Shown piece by piece: positions 44,506 through 52,756 of a stretch of 64,000 bases of DNA (positions are counted from its first letter, which is position 1; every line of letters starts with the position of its first letter). The notes beneath the pieces were generated by a model. That model was not told the DNA's origin, did no database searches, and saw nothing but the letters and a program-made list of their open reading frames with translations. The translations under genes and the position numbers were made by a program. Origin of the DNA: Nitrospira sp. (GTDB lineage Bacteria > Nitrospirota > Nitrospiria > Nitrospirales > Nitrospiraceae); the NCBI GenBank assembly GCA_024998595.1, contig JACOEK010000002.1, positions 62,001 to 126,000 of the forward strand. Direction: 5' to 3'.

Positions 44506-45743
44506 TCAAGCCCCCCTGGTTGCGCGCCAGGCAGTGCCAGCGCTGACCAGCAGCAATACCGTTGAGAGCAGATAGGGCGCGCCGGGCATGTGCCAGTCCG
44601 CTTGCGGACCGATGAACGCCGCAAAGGTCTGGGTGAACAATGTCGGGCCGATCAACCGGCAATGCCGGTGAGGCTGGCAATTGCCCCTTGTAGTTGTCCC
44701 TGCTCGGAGGCGCTCACCCGGCGCGTCATGAACACCTGCGCGGAAGGACCGGCCAGTCCCCAAAACGCCATCACCGGAATACCCAGGCAATACACGAACG
44801 GCGTGGGTGCCAGCCCATAAATGGCAAAGCCCGTCGCACCGCAGAGGAGTCCCGTCAGCAACGTACGGCGCTCCCCCAGCCTTGCCGTAATTGGCCGCAC
44901 CAAGGTGCCCTGCACGATCATGGCGCACACCCCGACCGCCGCGAGCGTGAATCCCACGGCCGACGGACCCCAGCCATACCGATACCCCAAATACAACACG
45001 GCCACGCTGGGCAGCACCGCGTGAGCCAGATTCATGAGGAAGTTGGCGGTCGCCAGACCGAACAGTTCGTGATGGGAGCGCAGAAGGATCAAGGCACCAG
45101 CCGGGTTGGCCCGCTGCCATTGGAACTGCGCCCGCTTCTCCACAGGAAGCGATTCCGGCAGAACGAAAAATCCGTAGCAGGCGTTGAGCAGGCTCGTGGC
45201 TGCGGCGCCCCAGAAGGGCCAGCGTGGATCAATGGCACCCAGCAGGCCGCCTACGGCCGGTCCCAACACAAAGCCCAGCCCGAACGACGCCCCCATCATG
45301 CCGAATGCGGCGGCGCGTTTCTCCGGCGCTGTCACATCGGCGATGTATGCGCCCGCGGTGCTGAAACTCGATGACGCGATCCCGGAGATCACTCGGCCGG
45401 CGAAAAGCCAGGCCAGGCTCGGAGCCAGCGCCATCAGGATGAAATCGAGACCGAGCCCCAGATTGGACAGCAGCACCACCGGACGACGGCCGAACCGATC
45501 GGACAACGCGCCCTGGATCGGGGAGCAGAAAAACTGCATCAACGCCCAGGCCGTGCCCATGAGACCATAGATTTCCGCCGCCTGCGCCGTGTCGCCGCCC
45601 AGGAACTCCTCGACCAGCTTCGGCAGCACGGGAATGATGATCCCGAACGACAACATGTCGAGGACGACCGTGACGAGAATAAACAAGACCGCCGCTTGAC
45701 GCGGCTGGACTGATGGCTGCGCCTGATTCATGAAGTGCGCCAT
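44506..45743 (-). pseudogene. Tet-type MFS drug transporter, frameshifted near the C-terminus
   Basis: The first frame gives 12-helix-type MFS sequence of the TCR/TetA group (LGLMGTAWALMQFFCSPIQGALSDRFGRRPVVLLS; GYIADVTAPEKRAAAFGMMGASFGLGFVLGPAVGG) and stops after ASLTGIAG at 44652. The next frame continues with LIGPTLFTQTFAAFIGPQADWHMPGAPYLLSTVLLLVSAGTAWRATRGA to 44506, which is the missing last helix. One base is absent in ATTGCCGGT-TGATCGG. The reconstructed protein would be about 412 residues, the normal family length. Whether the indel is biological is unknown. Start 45743 is one of three nearby ATGs. Confidence 0.8.
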
Positions 45744-45841
45744 CGTACCAGGCTCGCGATCCCGCCGCACACAAAAAGGCGGGATGCTTCACGACGAGCC
45801 CTGCCTCCTCTTGTACCCGGTTTTCTGTTACGCTCCCGCCG

Positions 45842-46753
45842 ATGCCTGCCACGCTCCAAGCCTTCATCGCCATTTTCTTCCTCGGCGCGTTGCTTCGTTC
45901 ATTTGGGCTGCTTGGGAAAATGCATGCGGAACGGCTGGCATCCTTCGTCTTTTCGATCAGCCTGCCGGCGACCATTCTGGTGTCGCTGGATCACGTCACG
46001 TTCACCCCCACCGCTTGGAAATTGCCCGTCGCCGCGTGCCTGGTGACGCTCACGATGCTCCTCTGTTCCTGGCAAGTTGCCCGCCGATTGCACCTGCCCC
46101 GTCCGACGCAGGGTGGATTTCTCCTCGGCACCGGCTGCATCAATTCCGTGTACTTTGCGTACCCTGTCGTCCTCGCCACATTCGATGACCAGGGGTTGGC
46201 CCGAGCCATTTTGTTCGACCTGGGTCAAACCACCTTGACCCTCACCGTGATTTACGCCATCGCCGTCGGACACGGCACCAGCAGTACCACCGCTCGCTCC
46301 GCCCTGGTCCGGTTCGTAGCATCTCCGCCGTTATGGGCGCTCTGCGGCAGCCTCCTGCTTTCTCTATTCGGAATTCATCTTCACGCCTGGCTTCGCCAAG
46401 TCCTCACGCCCCTTCACTTCACTACGACCCCCCTGGCAAGCCTCGTGCTGGGGCTCTCGATCAGTTTCGCCGTCACGCGCCGTACCTTGGCCGTGGCCGT
46501 GCTCGGAGTCGTGATGCGCATGGCGGGTGGGCTACTCCTTGGACTCGGTGCTGCCTGGGTGCTGAACCTCACCGGCATCGAACGAGCCATTGTCGTACTC
46601 ATCGCCGCCATGCCCTCCGCCGTCACCGCCGTGATCTTCGCCGCGGACACAGGGCTGGATGAACATCTGGTCACGTCCATCGTAGCCCTCTCGATCTGCA
46701 TGGGCATCGCGCTGCTTCCATGGCTCCCTCAACTGATGCGGTTGTTGGAATAG
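45842..46753 (+). CDS. AEC (auxin efflux carrier) family transporter
   Basis: A 303-residue integral membrane protein with ten hydrophobic helices. Typical features are an N-terminal GALLRSFGLLGKMHAERLASFVFSISLPATILVSL, a central loop, and a second half with MPSAVTAVIFAADTGLDEHLVTSIVALSICMGIALLP. AEC permeases carry organic acids, malate or auxin-like solutes. Substrate unknown. Divergent from the Tet-type gene with about 100 bp between starts. Confidence 0.85.
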   Translation: MPATLQAFIAIFFLGALLRSFGLLGKMHAERLASFVFSISLPATILVSLDHVTFTPTAWKLPVAACLVTLTMLLCSWQVARRLHLPRPTQGGFLLGTGCINSVYFAYPVVLATFDDQGLARAILFDLGQTTLTLTVIYAIAVGHGTSSTTARSALVRFVASPPLWALCGSLLLSLFGIHLHAWLRQVLTPLHFTTTPLASLVLGLSISFAVTRRTLAVAVLGVVMRMAGGLLLGLGAAWVLNLTGIERAIVVLIAAMPSAVTAVIFAADTGLDEHLVTSIVALSICMGIALLPWLPQLMRLLE

Positions 46754-46978
46754 CCACGCTGAAGTTCCAACAGCTGTGGGAACGGCATCACGACTTGTGA
46801 GGTTTTTGCGACGGCAAAAATTGCCGGACGCATGGCGCAACAACGCGACCTGTCGCGTCAGCCGCCGATCGTCGCACATTTCCGAATGTTTTTGGGAACG
46901 ACGGCATGCTCACTCAGCAGAACAGACTACGGTATGGAGCTTGCTCTCTTCATCAGCACATAGACTGGAGGAATCATC

Positions 46979-47107
46979 ATGCACGATCCCGCGCTCTGGG
47001 CGAGTTGGTATGTCTGGCTGCTGGCGGTTCCCATTCTTGTCATCGGGACGTTGATTCGAGACTGGTTTCAGCGGCGTCATCCAGTACATTTGCGCAAACG
47101 GTCCTAG
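46979..47107 (+). CDS. Tiny single-pass membrane protein (42 residues)
   Basis: Absent from the ORF track. A clear GGAGG lies 7 nt before the ATG. The 42 residues are MHDPALWASWYVWLLAVPILVIG... with one hydrophobic helix followed by a basic Arg/His-rich tail (RDWFQRRHPVHLRKRS). The arrangement (short N-terminus, one helix, positive cytoplasmic tail) is that of many small regulators of membrane complexes. No family recognised. Confidence 0.6.
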   Translation: MHDPALWASWYVWLLAVPILVIGTLIRDWFQRRHPVHLRKRS

Positions 47108-47539
47108 CAGAGCGGTCGACCTCGATCCTGTAACATTCCGTTATCGGGGCCAGGCTCTAGCTCCACTCAGTGCACCACATCTCCCAGCTCCTTCCCATTT
47201 CGATACGCACCGACCATCCAGCAACGCATGGTGACATCACCACTGTTCCTGCTCTGCCATGCTCTACTGACAGTTACGATCAATGTGAGTGCTGACTCCG
47301 ACTGGGATCGACGACGGCTCGAAGTTGTCAGTCCATTGCAGGCTACGTAGTTGTATCTGATGGGATACGGATCTGTATCGTATGCGATACCCACTCCTGC
47401 ACCTTACGTGCATGGCGCGTCGATGGGCGCACCTCAAGCACTTGTTATTGCGCACGAATAGCACAGCCTGACTTCATGGTCCAAAGGTTGCCTTTTCATT
47501 TTCCAGAGACGTTGACCGAGAGACCATGAACAGGAGGTC
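47108..47539. other. Intergenic region upstream of the small lipoprotein gene
   Basis: A 432-bp gap. ORFs on both strands (47167-47394, 47264-47464) have no recognisable family, ribosome-binding site or compositional support. A GATACG(GATCTGTATCGTAT)GCGATACC stretch near 47375 contains short direct and inverted ATACG repeats and may be a regulatory site. I see nothing else. Confidence 0.45.
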
Positions 47540-47944
47540 ATGATGTACGGCATGACTCATAAACCGCTCATCGCACTCGTCATCCCGCATGTGTTCGTCA
47601 TGGCTGTCATGACCCTGACCGGATGTGTCCCGCCGCCGCCACATCAATTCGTGCCGGGAGGTCCGGTCGGCGAATCGGGACAAACAGTGCCAGGTCCGCG
47701 ACAAGCCAGCGACGATGAAGTGCGCGCCATGCTGGCCGAGTCCTCGCGGCACCAATCAAATCCTTCCGAGCAAGTCGATCTGGACGGGCTGCTCGCACAG
47801 ATCCTCCAAGCGACAACCTTCCGGCAGAAGCAGCATTTGGTGGATCAATACCACCATGCAGCGCTTCTTCTGCCGGAACCCGAGCGCGATCGTGCCTTTC
47901 AGAAGTTACGAGACGCTGTGGGCTCAAGCACGCTCAAAAAGTAA
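47540..47944 (+). CDS. Small lipoprotein, unknown
   Basis: A 134-residue lipoprotein (or 133 if the second ATG is used) with AGGAGG upstream and lipobox LTGC. The mature part starts with a proline-rich stretch (VPPPPHQFVPGGPVGESG) and ends in a helical domain (VDLDGLLAQILQATTFRQKQHLVDQYHHAALLLPEPERDRAFQKLRDAVG). No known family. It is followed 49 bp later by the secreted protein gene at 47994. Confidence 0.7.
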   Translation: MMYGMTHKPLIALVIPHVFVMAVMTLTGCVPPPPHQFVPGGPVGESGQTVPGPRQASDDEVRAMLAESSRHQSNPSEQVDLDGLLAQILQATTFRQKQHLVDQYHHAALLLPEPERDRAFQKLRDAVGSSTLKK

Positions 47945-47993
47945 CCGTGTGCACATGAACGGAGATCCTATTGCATATGGAAAGGAGTCCACG

Positions 47994-48713
47994 ATGAAAC
48001 CCACACGAATCGGCGCTCTGCTGATGCTCGGCCTGACGATTGTCTGCGGTGGGCTCTTCCTCACGGTCGAGCCGGCCGAAGCTCACAACTGGCTTGGCGA
48101 TTGCGTCGTCGACTTCGACAACACCTTTGCGCTGACCTATATCTACGGACAAGCGCGGGGCAACTTCGGGTACCCCACCGGCATCGATAATTCAGGCGAG
48201 TTGCAACCGTGCAACGCCACCCATCAGGCCTGCTGGACCTATCGCCATCGTTGCTTCGGCAATTACATCAACGTCGAAGATATGACCTACGGACATATTC
48301 ACCTGACGTTCGACAGTCCAAGTCTGCTCACGCCTTGTTTCGTTGATCCGGGAGATGGTCCTGGCGCAGGATTTGGACGGACAGTAGGTGACAACTGCGT
48401 GGCCGCCGATTGGATTCATGAACCGCGCACACTCGGCACGCATGGCAAAGATCACTGGATCAAAATCTGGATGGAAGATCGGGTGACTCACCAGCCGCGA
48501 GTCTTCGACATGCCGATCATCCGGGTGACCGGCACCGAACCGATTCAGTTCTGGTTCAAGAAATCCAACGGCAGCTGGTGGTACTGGTCAAATCTCGCGC
48601 CTAATCCCTGGTTGGTCGGCGGATGGGTGCAGGATGTGGTGGAAGTGCGGATTCGTGGGGCGCAGGCGGCGAAGGGGCCGTACTCTATCGGCGCTTTCTC
48701 GATCCTCGACTAG
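47994..48713 (+). CDS. Secreted Trp-rich protein, unknown
   Basis: A 239-residue protein. I use ATG 47994 (AAAGGAG 7 nt upstream), which the ORF track merges into a longer frame starting at 47625. The signal peptide ends EPAEA. The mature protein has several Cys (GDCVVDF, QPCNATHQACWTYRHRCFG, LTPCFVDPG, GDNCVAADW) suggesting disulfides, and is unusually rich in Trp and Tyr (WWYWSNLAPNPWLVGGWVQDVVEVRI). Beta-rich. No family recognised. Probably periplasmic or extracellular. Confidence 0.75.
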   Translation: MKPTRIGALLMLGLTIVCGGLFLTVEPAEAHNWLGDCVVDFDNTFALTYIYGQARGNFGYPTGIDNSGELQPCNATHQACWTYRHRCFGNYINVEDMTYGHIHLTFDSPSLLTPCFVDPGDGPGAGFGRTVGDNCVAADWIHEPRTLGTHGKDHWIKIWMEDRVTHQPRVFDMPIIRVTGTEPIQFWFKKSNGSWWYWSNLAPNPWLVGGWVQDVVEVRIRGAQAAKGPYSIGAFSILD

Positions 48714-48755
48714 CGGATGTTAAGAATGGCCGCCGGCTTTGTGCCCGCATCAATC

Positions 48756-48792
48756 AGGCCCTCACCGAACCGCACGGGTATGGTGAGGGCCT
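48756..48792. terminator. Bidirectional hairpin between convergent genes
   Basis: AGGCCCTCACC-15 nt-GGTGAGGGCCT, a perfect 11-bp stem in the gap between the stop at 48713 and the stop at 48845. No U-tract is visible. Confidence 0.55.
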
Positions 48793-48844
48793 TCATCGGC
48801 CGCGGCCTTGCAGAACGGCTATTGCAACGTCGACCAGCGAAGCC

Positions 48845-49141
48845 CTACTTGTCGTCCGGGAGCTGCAACTTAATTGAAAGCGCCGTACGGTCATCGGTGA
48901 TCTGCGCCACGATCTTGTCACCGGTTTTTAATCGTCCGCCGATCACGCCTTCGATTTTGGTCTCAGGCGTTACCTTGAGTCGCTCCTGGTGACCGGAGAA
49001 TTCCTTGACGATCAGTTCGCCCTCTTCCCAATACAAGACGTCGGCCTTGATCACCGTGGCGGCGGTGGCCTGAGTACTGTCAGCGGCTGATACGGGAATA
49101 ACTGCGAAAAAAATAAGGTAGAACGCGAGAAGAAGTGCCAT
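48845..49141 (-). CDS. Small exported protein, unknown
   Basis: A 98-residue protein; ATG 49141 has GGGAGGG 6 nt upstream (the ORF-track GTG is the codon before). Signal peptide (ALLLAFYLIFFAVIPVSAA), then a beta-rich domain (VIKADVLYWEEGELIVKEFSGHQERLKVTPETKIEGVIGGRLKTGDKIVAQITDDRTALSIKLQL). The pattern resembles small OB-fold-like periplasmic domains, which is a guess only. Confidence 0.7.
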   Translation of the reverse strand: MALLLAFYLIFFAVIPVSAADSTQATAATVIKADVLYWEEGELIVKEFSGHQERLKVTPETKIEGVIGGRLKTGDKIVAQITDDRTALSIKLQLPDDK

Positions 49142-49227
49142 CACGAACCCTCCCGTTTTTCTGAGAGTACCTATCCCTGGGGGAAAGTGTCAACCAACAT
49201 GAATTACGATCGCATACCTTTCGATTT

Positions 49228-49563
49228 TCATTGTTCACCTCTTGGTAAGAACGGTAACACCCGGTCGCGCAGTAAGTGAACGAGGATCGGATCCATATAT
49301 TCATACTCATCAGGAATGTTCAGGCACACTATTCGCACAGAATTTAGATACTGTCTGAATCGCCTTGAGAGCCGTTTCCTGTGCGCTTTCTCCATCACAA
49401 AAATGAGATCAGCCCATGTAAGCAGCTCGGTTGTGACTGGATTCTCGGCATCATGATTAAGCCCCGCTGAAACCACCTCGATCCCAGGCCACGACGAAAA
49501 CACTTGGTCTGCCGTAGGACTGCGAAGCCGATTCTGGCTACAGATAAACAGTACCCTCTTCAT
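49228..49563 (-). CDS. Low-molecular-weight protein tyrosine phosphatase-like protein
   Basis: A 111-residue protein with the catalytic loop C8-SQNRL-R14-S15 (CX5RS) and a probable general acid in EYMDPILV. It is shorter than typical LMW-PTPs (about 150) and the loop CSQNRLRSP differs from the usual CxGNICRSP. It may be a protein phosphatase or a divergent arsenate-reductase-type member. No kinase partner nearby. Confidence 0.8.
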   Translation of the reverse strand: MKRVLFICSQNRLRSPTADQVFSSWPGIEVVSAGLNHDAENPVTTELLTWADLIFVMEKAHRKRLSRRFRQYLNSVRIVCLNIPDEYEYMDPILVHLLRDRVLPFLPRGEQ

Positions 49564-49670
49564 GGGGGAAGTCTACCGACGTACCTAACGCATGGCAACA
49601 AAACGAAATGGAACTTGAGGAGCGAGGCTCCTTTCCAAGACTAGTCTATGCAGAAACAATGCTCCTTCCA

Positions 49671-49752
49671 CTTACTCCTTACCCTCAAGGGGTGGCGTGA
49701 TGCCGTTCCCAACTGCGCAAGTCGAACGAGGCCCTTCTGAGGGCGCGCGTCA
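49671..49752. repeat. Degenerate copy of the hairpin repeat (copy B1)
   Basis: A diverged copy with core AACTGCGCAAGTCGAACGAGG...GGGCGCGCGT and inner hairpin GCCCT-TCTG-AGGGC at 49731-49744. Its outer arms have lost their pairing. The inner hairpin lies exactly 100 bp before that of B2. A shared flank (CCACTTACTCCTTACCCTCAAGGGG versus CCACTTACTTCCTCCCCTCAAGTGG) shows the pair arose by tandem duplication. Confidence 0.65.
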
Positions 49753-49790
49753 AATCTAATACTCCCTCCACTTACTTCCTCCCCTCAAGT

Positions 49791-49881
49791 GGCAGCCTGA
49801 GTGAGCCCCCACTGCGCGCCGTCCAACGAGGGCTTTCTGAAGCCGCGCGTTGCGCGAGCAAGCGGGCTCACTTAGGCTGCC
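49791..49881. repeat. Intact hairpin repeat (copy B2)
   Basis: Eighteen-nt arms GGCAGCCTGAGTGAGCCC and GGGCTCACTTAGGCTGCC pair with one G-T and no mismatch, around a core ACTGCGCGCCGTCCAACGAGG...GCGCGTTGCGCGAGCAAGC almost identical to copy A2's core 23 kb away. Inner hairpin GGCTT-TCTG-AAGCC at 49831-49844. It sits 7 bp from the stop of the TPR gene at 49888. Confidence 0.8.
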
Positions 49882-49887
49882 TCTCCC

Positions 49888-50781
49888 CTAACATTTCGAC
49901 CCATCCGTCCGACAAGCCTCCGCCCGATCGTTGAACCCTGAATTGCGCAGACTCTCATAGACGTTCTGCTGCCGTTCCATTTCGCGATCGTAGGGAGTGC
50001 TCTCCCGTCCTTCCGATTGATACCCCCCGCCGGAATTCCGCCTGGGCTGCCGCGCGACAAGCACTTTGCGCACCTCGGTTTCATAGTAGCCGCGCGTTTG
50101 GGGATCGGGATCTTTCTGGTAGCAGGTGTTGAGGAGCTTGCGGCCTTCGGCGTCATGCCCCAATGCGTAATGGGCAAATCCCACGTTGCAGTAGGCATTC
50201 GGCGTACCCGGATCGAGCCTCAGAACAATCTCAGAATCCTGCAAGGCCAGCTGAAACTGTTCGTGGCGGCTGTAGATTTCGGCGCGGGCTTTATGGGCGC
50301 CGACATGTTTGGGGTCGAAACGGATCGCGGCGGTGAAATCGTCGAGGGCTTCACGGTCCTTGCCTTGATACTCTCGCACGTAGGTCAGCCCGCGGCCATA
50401 GTGCGCCTCGGCACTGGGACGGAGACGAATCGACGTCGAATAGTCCTCCAGCGCCTGCGGAATTTGCCCGAGCATCTTGCCTGCTTTGGCGCGAATGAGA
50501 TAAGCCTCGGCCTTGTTGGGCAAACGGCGAATGACTTCCGACGCGTCCTGCAACGCCTGCGCGTAGGACCCGAGGAAATAAAAGCAGCGGGCGCGAGCGA
50601 GATAGATGCCGGTCTGATTGCGTTTTCGTTCGAGGACGTGGGTGAGGAGTTCGAGGGTTTCCTGATTGCCCTTGCCGTTGGCTTCGCAGTACGCGTCGAT
50701 AGAAGCATCGCCGCAGGCAACCGCCAGGAGGAGACCACACAGCGCGACGATACTGCCCGCACAACGACTGGCTTGCCCCAT
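49888..50781 (-). CDS. TPR-repeat lipoprotein
   Basis: A 297-residue lipoprotein; ATG 50781 has GGAGG 5 nt upstream (the ORF track starts 14 codons earlier). Lipobox LLAVAC. The body is a TPR solenoid of about six units (AYLIRAKAGKMLGQIPQALEDYSTSIRLRPS, AHYGRGLTYVREYQGKDREALDDFTAAIRFDPKHVGAHKARAEIYSRHEQFQLALQDSEIVLRLDPG), ending in a basic, Gln/Arg-rich tail. It probably organises proteins at the outer membrane. Lies 86 bp downstream of the OM-barrel gene on the same strand. Confidence 0.8.
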   Translation of the reverse strand: MGQASRCAGSIVALCGLLLAVACGDASIDAYCEANGKGNQETLELLTHVLERKRNQTGIYLARARCFYFLGSYAQALQDASEVIRRLPNKAEAYLIRAKAGKMLGQIPQALEDYSTSIRLRPSAEAHYGRGLTYVREYQGKDREALDDFTAAIRFDPKHVGAHKARAEIYSRHEQFQLALQDSEIVLRLDPGTPNAYCNVGFAHYALGHDAEGRKLLNTCYQKDPDPQTRGYYETEVRKVLVARQPRRNSGGGYQSEGRESTPYDREMERQQNVYESLRNSGFNDRAEACRTDGSKC

Positions 50782-50867
50782 GCCCGCCTCCCGCGACGGG
50801 CGCATTATCTGCCTGTAGAACAAACCACGTCAACGTTTTACTGGGGCCGATTGCACAGGGCCGTTCC

Positions 50868-51653
50868 TTAGAAGCCCACTGAAACGCCGACCGTTCCCAG
50901 CAAGGCCGCCCGTTCGGCAGGCCCGAGGAATTCGGTGCCGAGTCCGCCATCCAGCACCACCCGCGAAGTGAGTTGGTGGCGCAGGCCGATTTCCACGCCG
51001 GTGTGGTTCCGCTGTCCATGCAGGTCAGACTGTCTGGTGTAGAGGCTGGCGATTACCGTGTCGCGAAATCTACCGGGATACCCCAGGGGATAACTCACCG
51101 CCGCGACGGCGCGGTAGGTGCCGGGCCGCTCCTGTCCCTGTGGAGAGCCGAGCACGGTGTATCCCGCATTGAGATGCATGCGCAGCCGCCCGAACGAGCG
51201 GGTCAGGATCCCGGTGAGTTGCGTATCCACGCCCTTCGAGTTCACGCCGGTCGGCAGATCCGCTTCCACGCGCACGGCCAGGGCGGGGAGGTTCAGCGTT
51301 TCCGTATTGAAGTTGTAGAGGACCCCCAGGTGCAGGTCGCCCGACTTGTTCGCTCCCACATTGGAACGAGGGTCCGTGAACAGATCCCCCTGAATTTCGA
51401 TCTGCGTATTGGCAAAGGCACCATAGATGATCTGCGGTTGAAACGTGACCTGCGTGCGGCCTTCCCGCCGATCGTTGAACCGCACGCCGCCCTCCAGACC
51501 GATTTCGCCTTGAGGAATGGCATACGCATCTTCCATCCCGATTGGACGATTCGGGTCGAGGTTGTCATGGTCCAAGGCCAGTGCCGGCAGGGCCAGGACG
51601 GCCAGCCATGCGCAGAGCAGCCACTTCGCGGTCCGTATGCGCGCGGTGCTCAA
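50868..51653 (-). CDS. Outer-membrane beta-barrel transporter-like protein
   Basis: A 261-residue protein with a signal peptide ending ALALD and a beta-barrel pattern (GEIGLEGGVRFNDRREGRTQVTFQPQIIYGAFANTQIEIQGDLFTDPR; LHLGVLYNFNTETLNLPALAVRVEADLPTG; terminal VGVSVGF). It resembles small OM proteins annotated as MetA-pathway/phenol-degradation transporters. The start overlaps the lipoprotein stop by 4 bp, so the two are translationally coupled and likely form one system. Confidence 0.78.
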   Translation of the reverse strand: MSTARIRTAKWLLCAWLAVLALPALALDHDNLDPNRPIGMEDAYAIPQGEIGLEGGVRFNDRREGRTQVTFQPQIIYGAFANTQIEIQGDLFTDPRSNVGANKSGDLHLGVLYNFNTETLNLPALAVRVEADLPTGVNSKGVDTQLTGILTRSFGRLRMHLNAGYTVLGSPQGQERPGTYRAVAAVSYPLGYPGRFRDTVIASLYTRQSDLHGQRNHTGVEIGLRHQLTSRVVLDGGLGTEFLGPAERAALLGTVGVSVGF

Positions 51654-52600
51654 TGGTGGTGTTCCTGTTCCGCCTTGGCGATCATGGGATTCGTCGCATC
51701 CGCCGTCGCCAGGTAATACGTATTTACCACCCGATAAATTTCAGCGCGCTTCGCCTCCCAGGTGGGAAGCCGTTCACTCGTCAGAATGTCGCTGATGTTG
51801 TCGTGCAGCATGTGCAGGTTGTCGAAGATATGCGCGAGTTCCGGATATCGCGCGGCAAACTGCGGGCTCAGTTCCGCCGTCAGCGGCATGAAGGTCCATT
51901 GCACGGGCGGCTGATCGAGATACCGGCGGTAGGCCGTGAGAATCGGGCGTACGGCCTGCGTTTTCGCGGCCAGATCAGGGGCCACCTGCAACGGATCGTA
52001 CACCGCCACCTGCAGATAGTGGTACGCCCAGATGGTGGCGTTGAAGAGCGGGAACCGCTGCCGGAACGCCTTGGAATAAGGAAAGTTATCCAGACGGTGG
52101 TGGTCCAATTGTTGGGAGGTGATGGCATAGGCGCTGTCCTTGTAATAGGTCAACACATTGTGGATCGCGCGATCTTTGTCGGGCTCGTCCGACACGGCAA
52201 TGTCATAGGTGGCGCGGTGCAGCGCATGCGCTTCGTCGAAGGTGTTCTGCGCGCGCCAGGCCAGCTTCATATAGGTGGGGGCGATCGCTTCTTCGTTGGG
52301 ATTCAGCCGCGGTTTGGTCGCGATGAAGGCGAGCGTCTCCTTACGGGCCCGCTCTTCAATGGCCGGGACGTCCTGCCCGCCGGTCAGCAGGAGATTTTCG
52401 TATAAATTGGAATGGCCGAAATCGACGCCGTTGAACTCGCTGTCGAGTTCGGCCAGATCTTCCCGCAACGAAAAATTCCACAAGGCGCGGTAATAAAACC
52501 GCTTGTCGCGCGGTTCGAACTGGCTACACCCCGTCAGCGCGAAGGCGACCATGGCCACGACCACCATCGCCAGCATGCGCACAGACTTCCCGCTCGTCAT
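51650..52600 (-). CDS. Lipoprotein, helical, unknown
   Basis: A 316-residue lipoprotein; ATG 52600 with AGGAG 9 nt upstream gives lipobox LTGC (Cys25), while the ORF track starts 21 codons earlier. Mostly helical, with FYYRALWNFSLREDLAELDSEFNGVDFGHSNLYENLLLT near the anchor and a His-rich C-terminus (AKAEQEHHH). No family recognised. Coupled to the barrel gene by a 4-bp overlap, and 157 bp downstream of the DUF4396 gene, whose product also has His-rich tails. Confidence 0.75.
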   Translation of the reverse strand: MTSGKSVRMLAMVVVAMVAFALTGCSQFEPRDKRFYYRALWNFSLREDLAELDSEFNGVDFGHSNLYENLLLTGGQDVPAIEERARKETLAFIATKPRLNPNEEAIAPTYMKLAWRAQNTFDEAHALHRATYDIAVSDEPDKDRAIHNVLTYYKDSAYAITSQQLDHHRLDNFPYSKAFRQRFPLFNATIWAYHYLQVAVYDPLQVAPDLAAKTQAVRPILTAYRRYLDQPPVQWTFMPLTAELSPQFAARYPELAHIFDNLHMLHDNISDILTSERLPTWEAKRAEIYRVVNTYYLATADATNPMIAKAEQEHHH

Positions 52601-52756
52601 GCCGAATCGCTCCTGAATCACATTGATCGACACTGTCGCCTCGGCTCGTTGCGAAATCGTCACGCCGCCTCGCGAGACGGGTCCGCTCGCCTGGCTGCCT
52701 TCTCATTAGCAGCCAGGCATGTCGCAGCTGCAGATCGACGATGGCGGCCGAACCCT

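Noticed and set aside
44640-44670. Programmed frameshift in the Tet-type transporter
   Set aside because: No slippery heptamer or downstream pseudoknot is visible; a simple missing base explains it.
47167-47464. Two minus-strand ORFs in the 47.1-47.5 kb gap
   Set aside because: No ribosome-binding site, domain or composition to support them.
49228-49563. Considered an arsenate reductase (ArsC)
   Set aside because: It has the LMW-PTP-type CX5R loop but lacks the extra redox Cys pair of ArsC, and it lies 10 kb from the ars genes.
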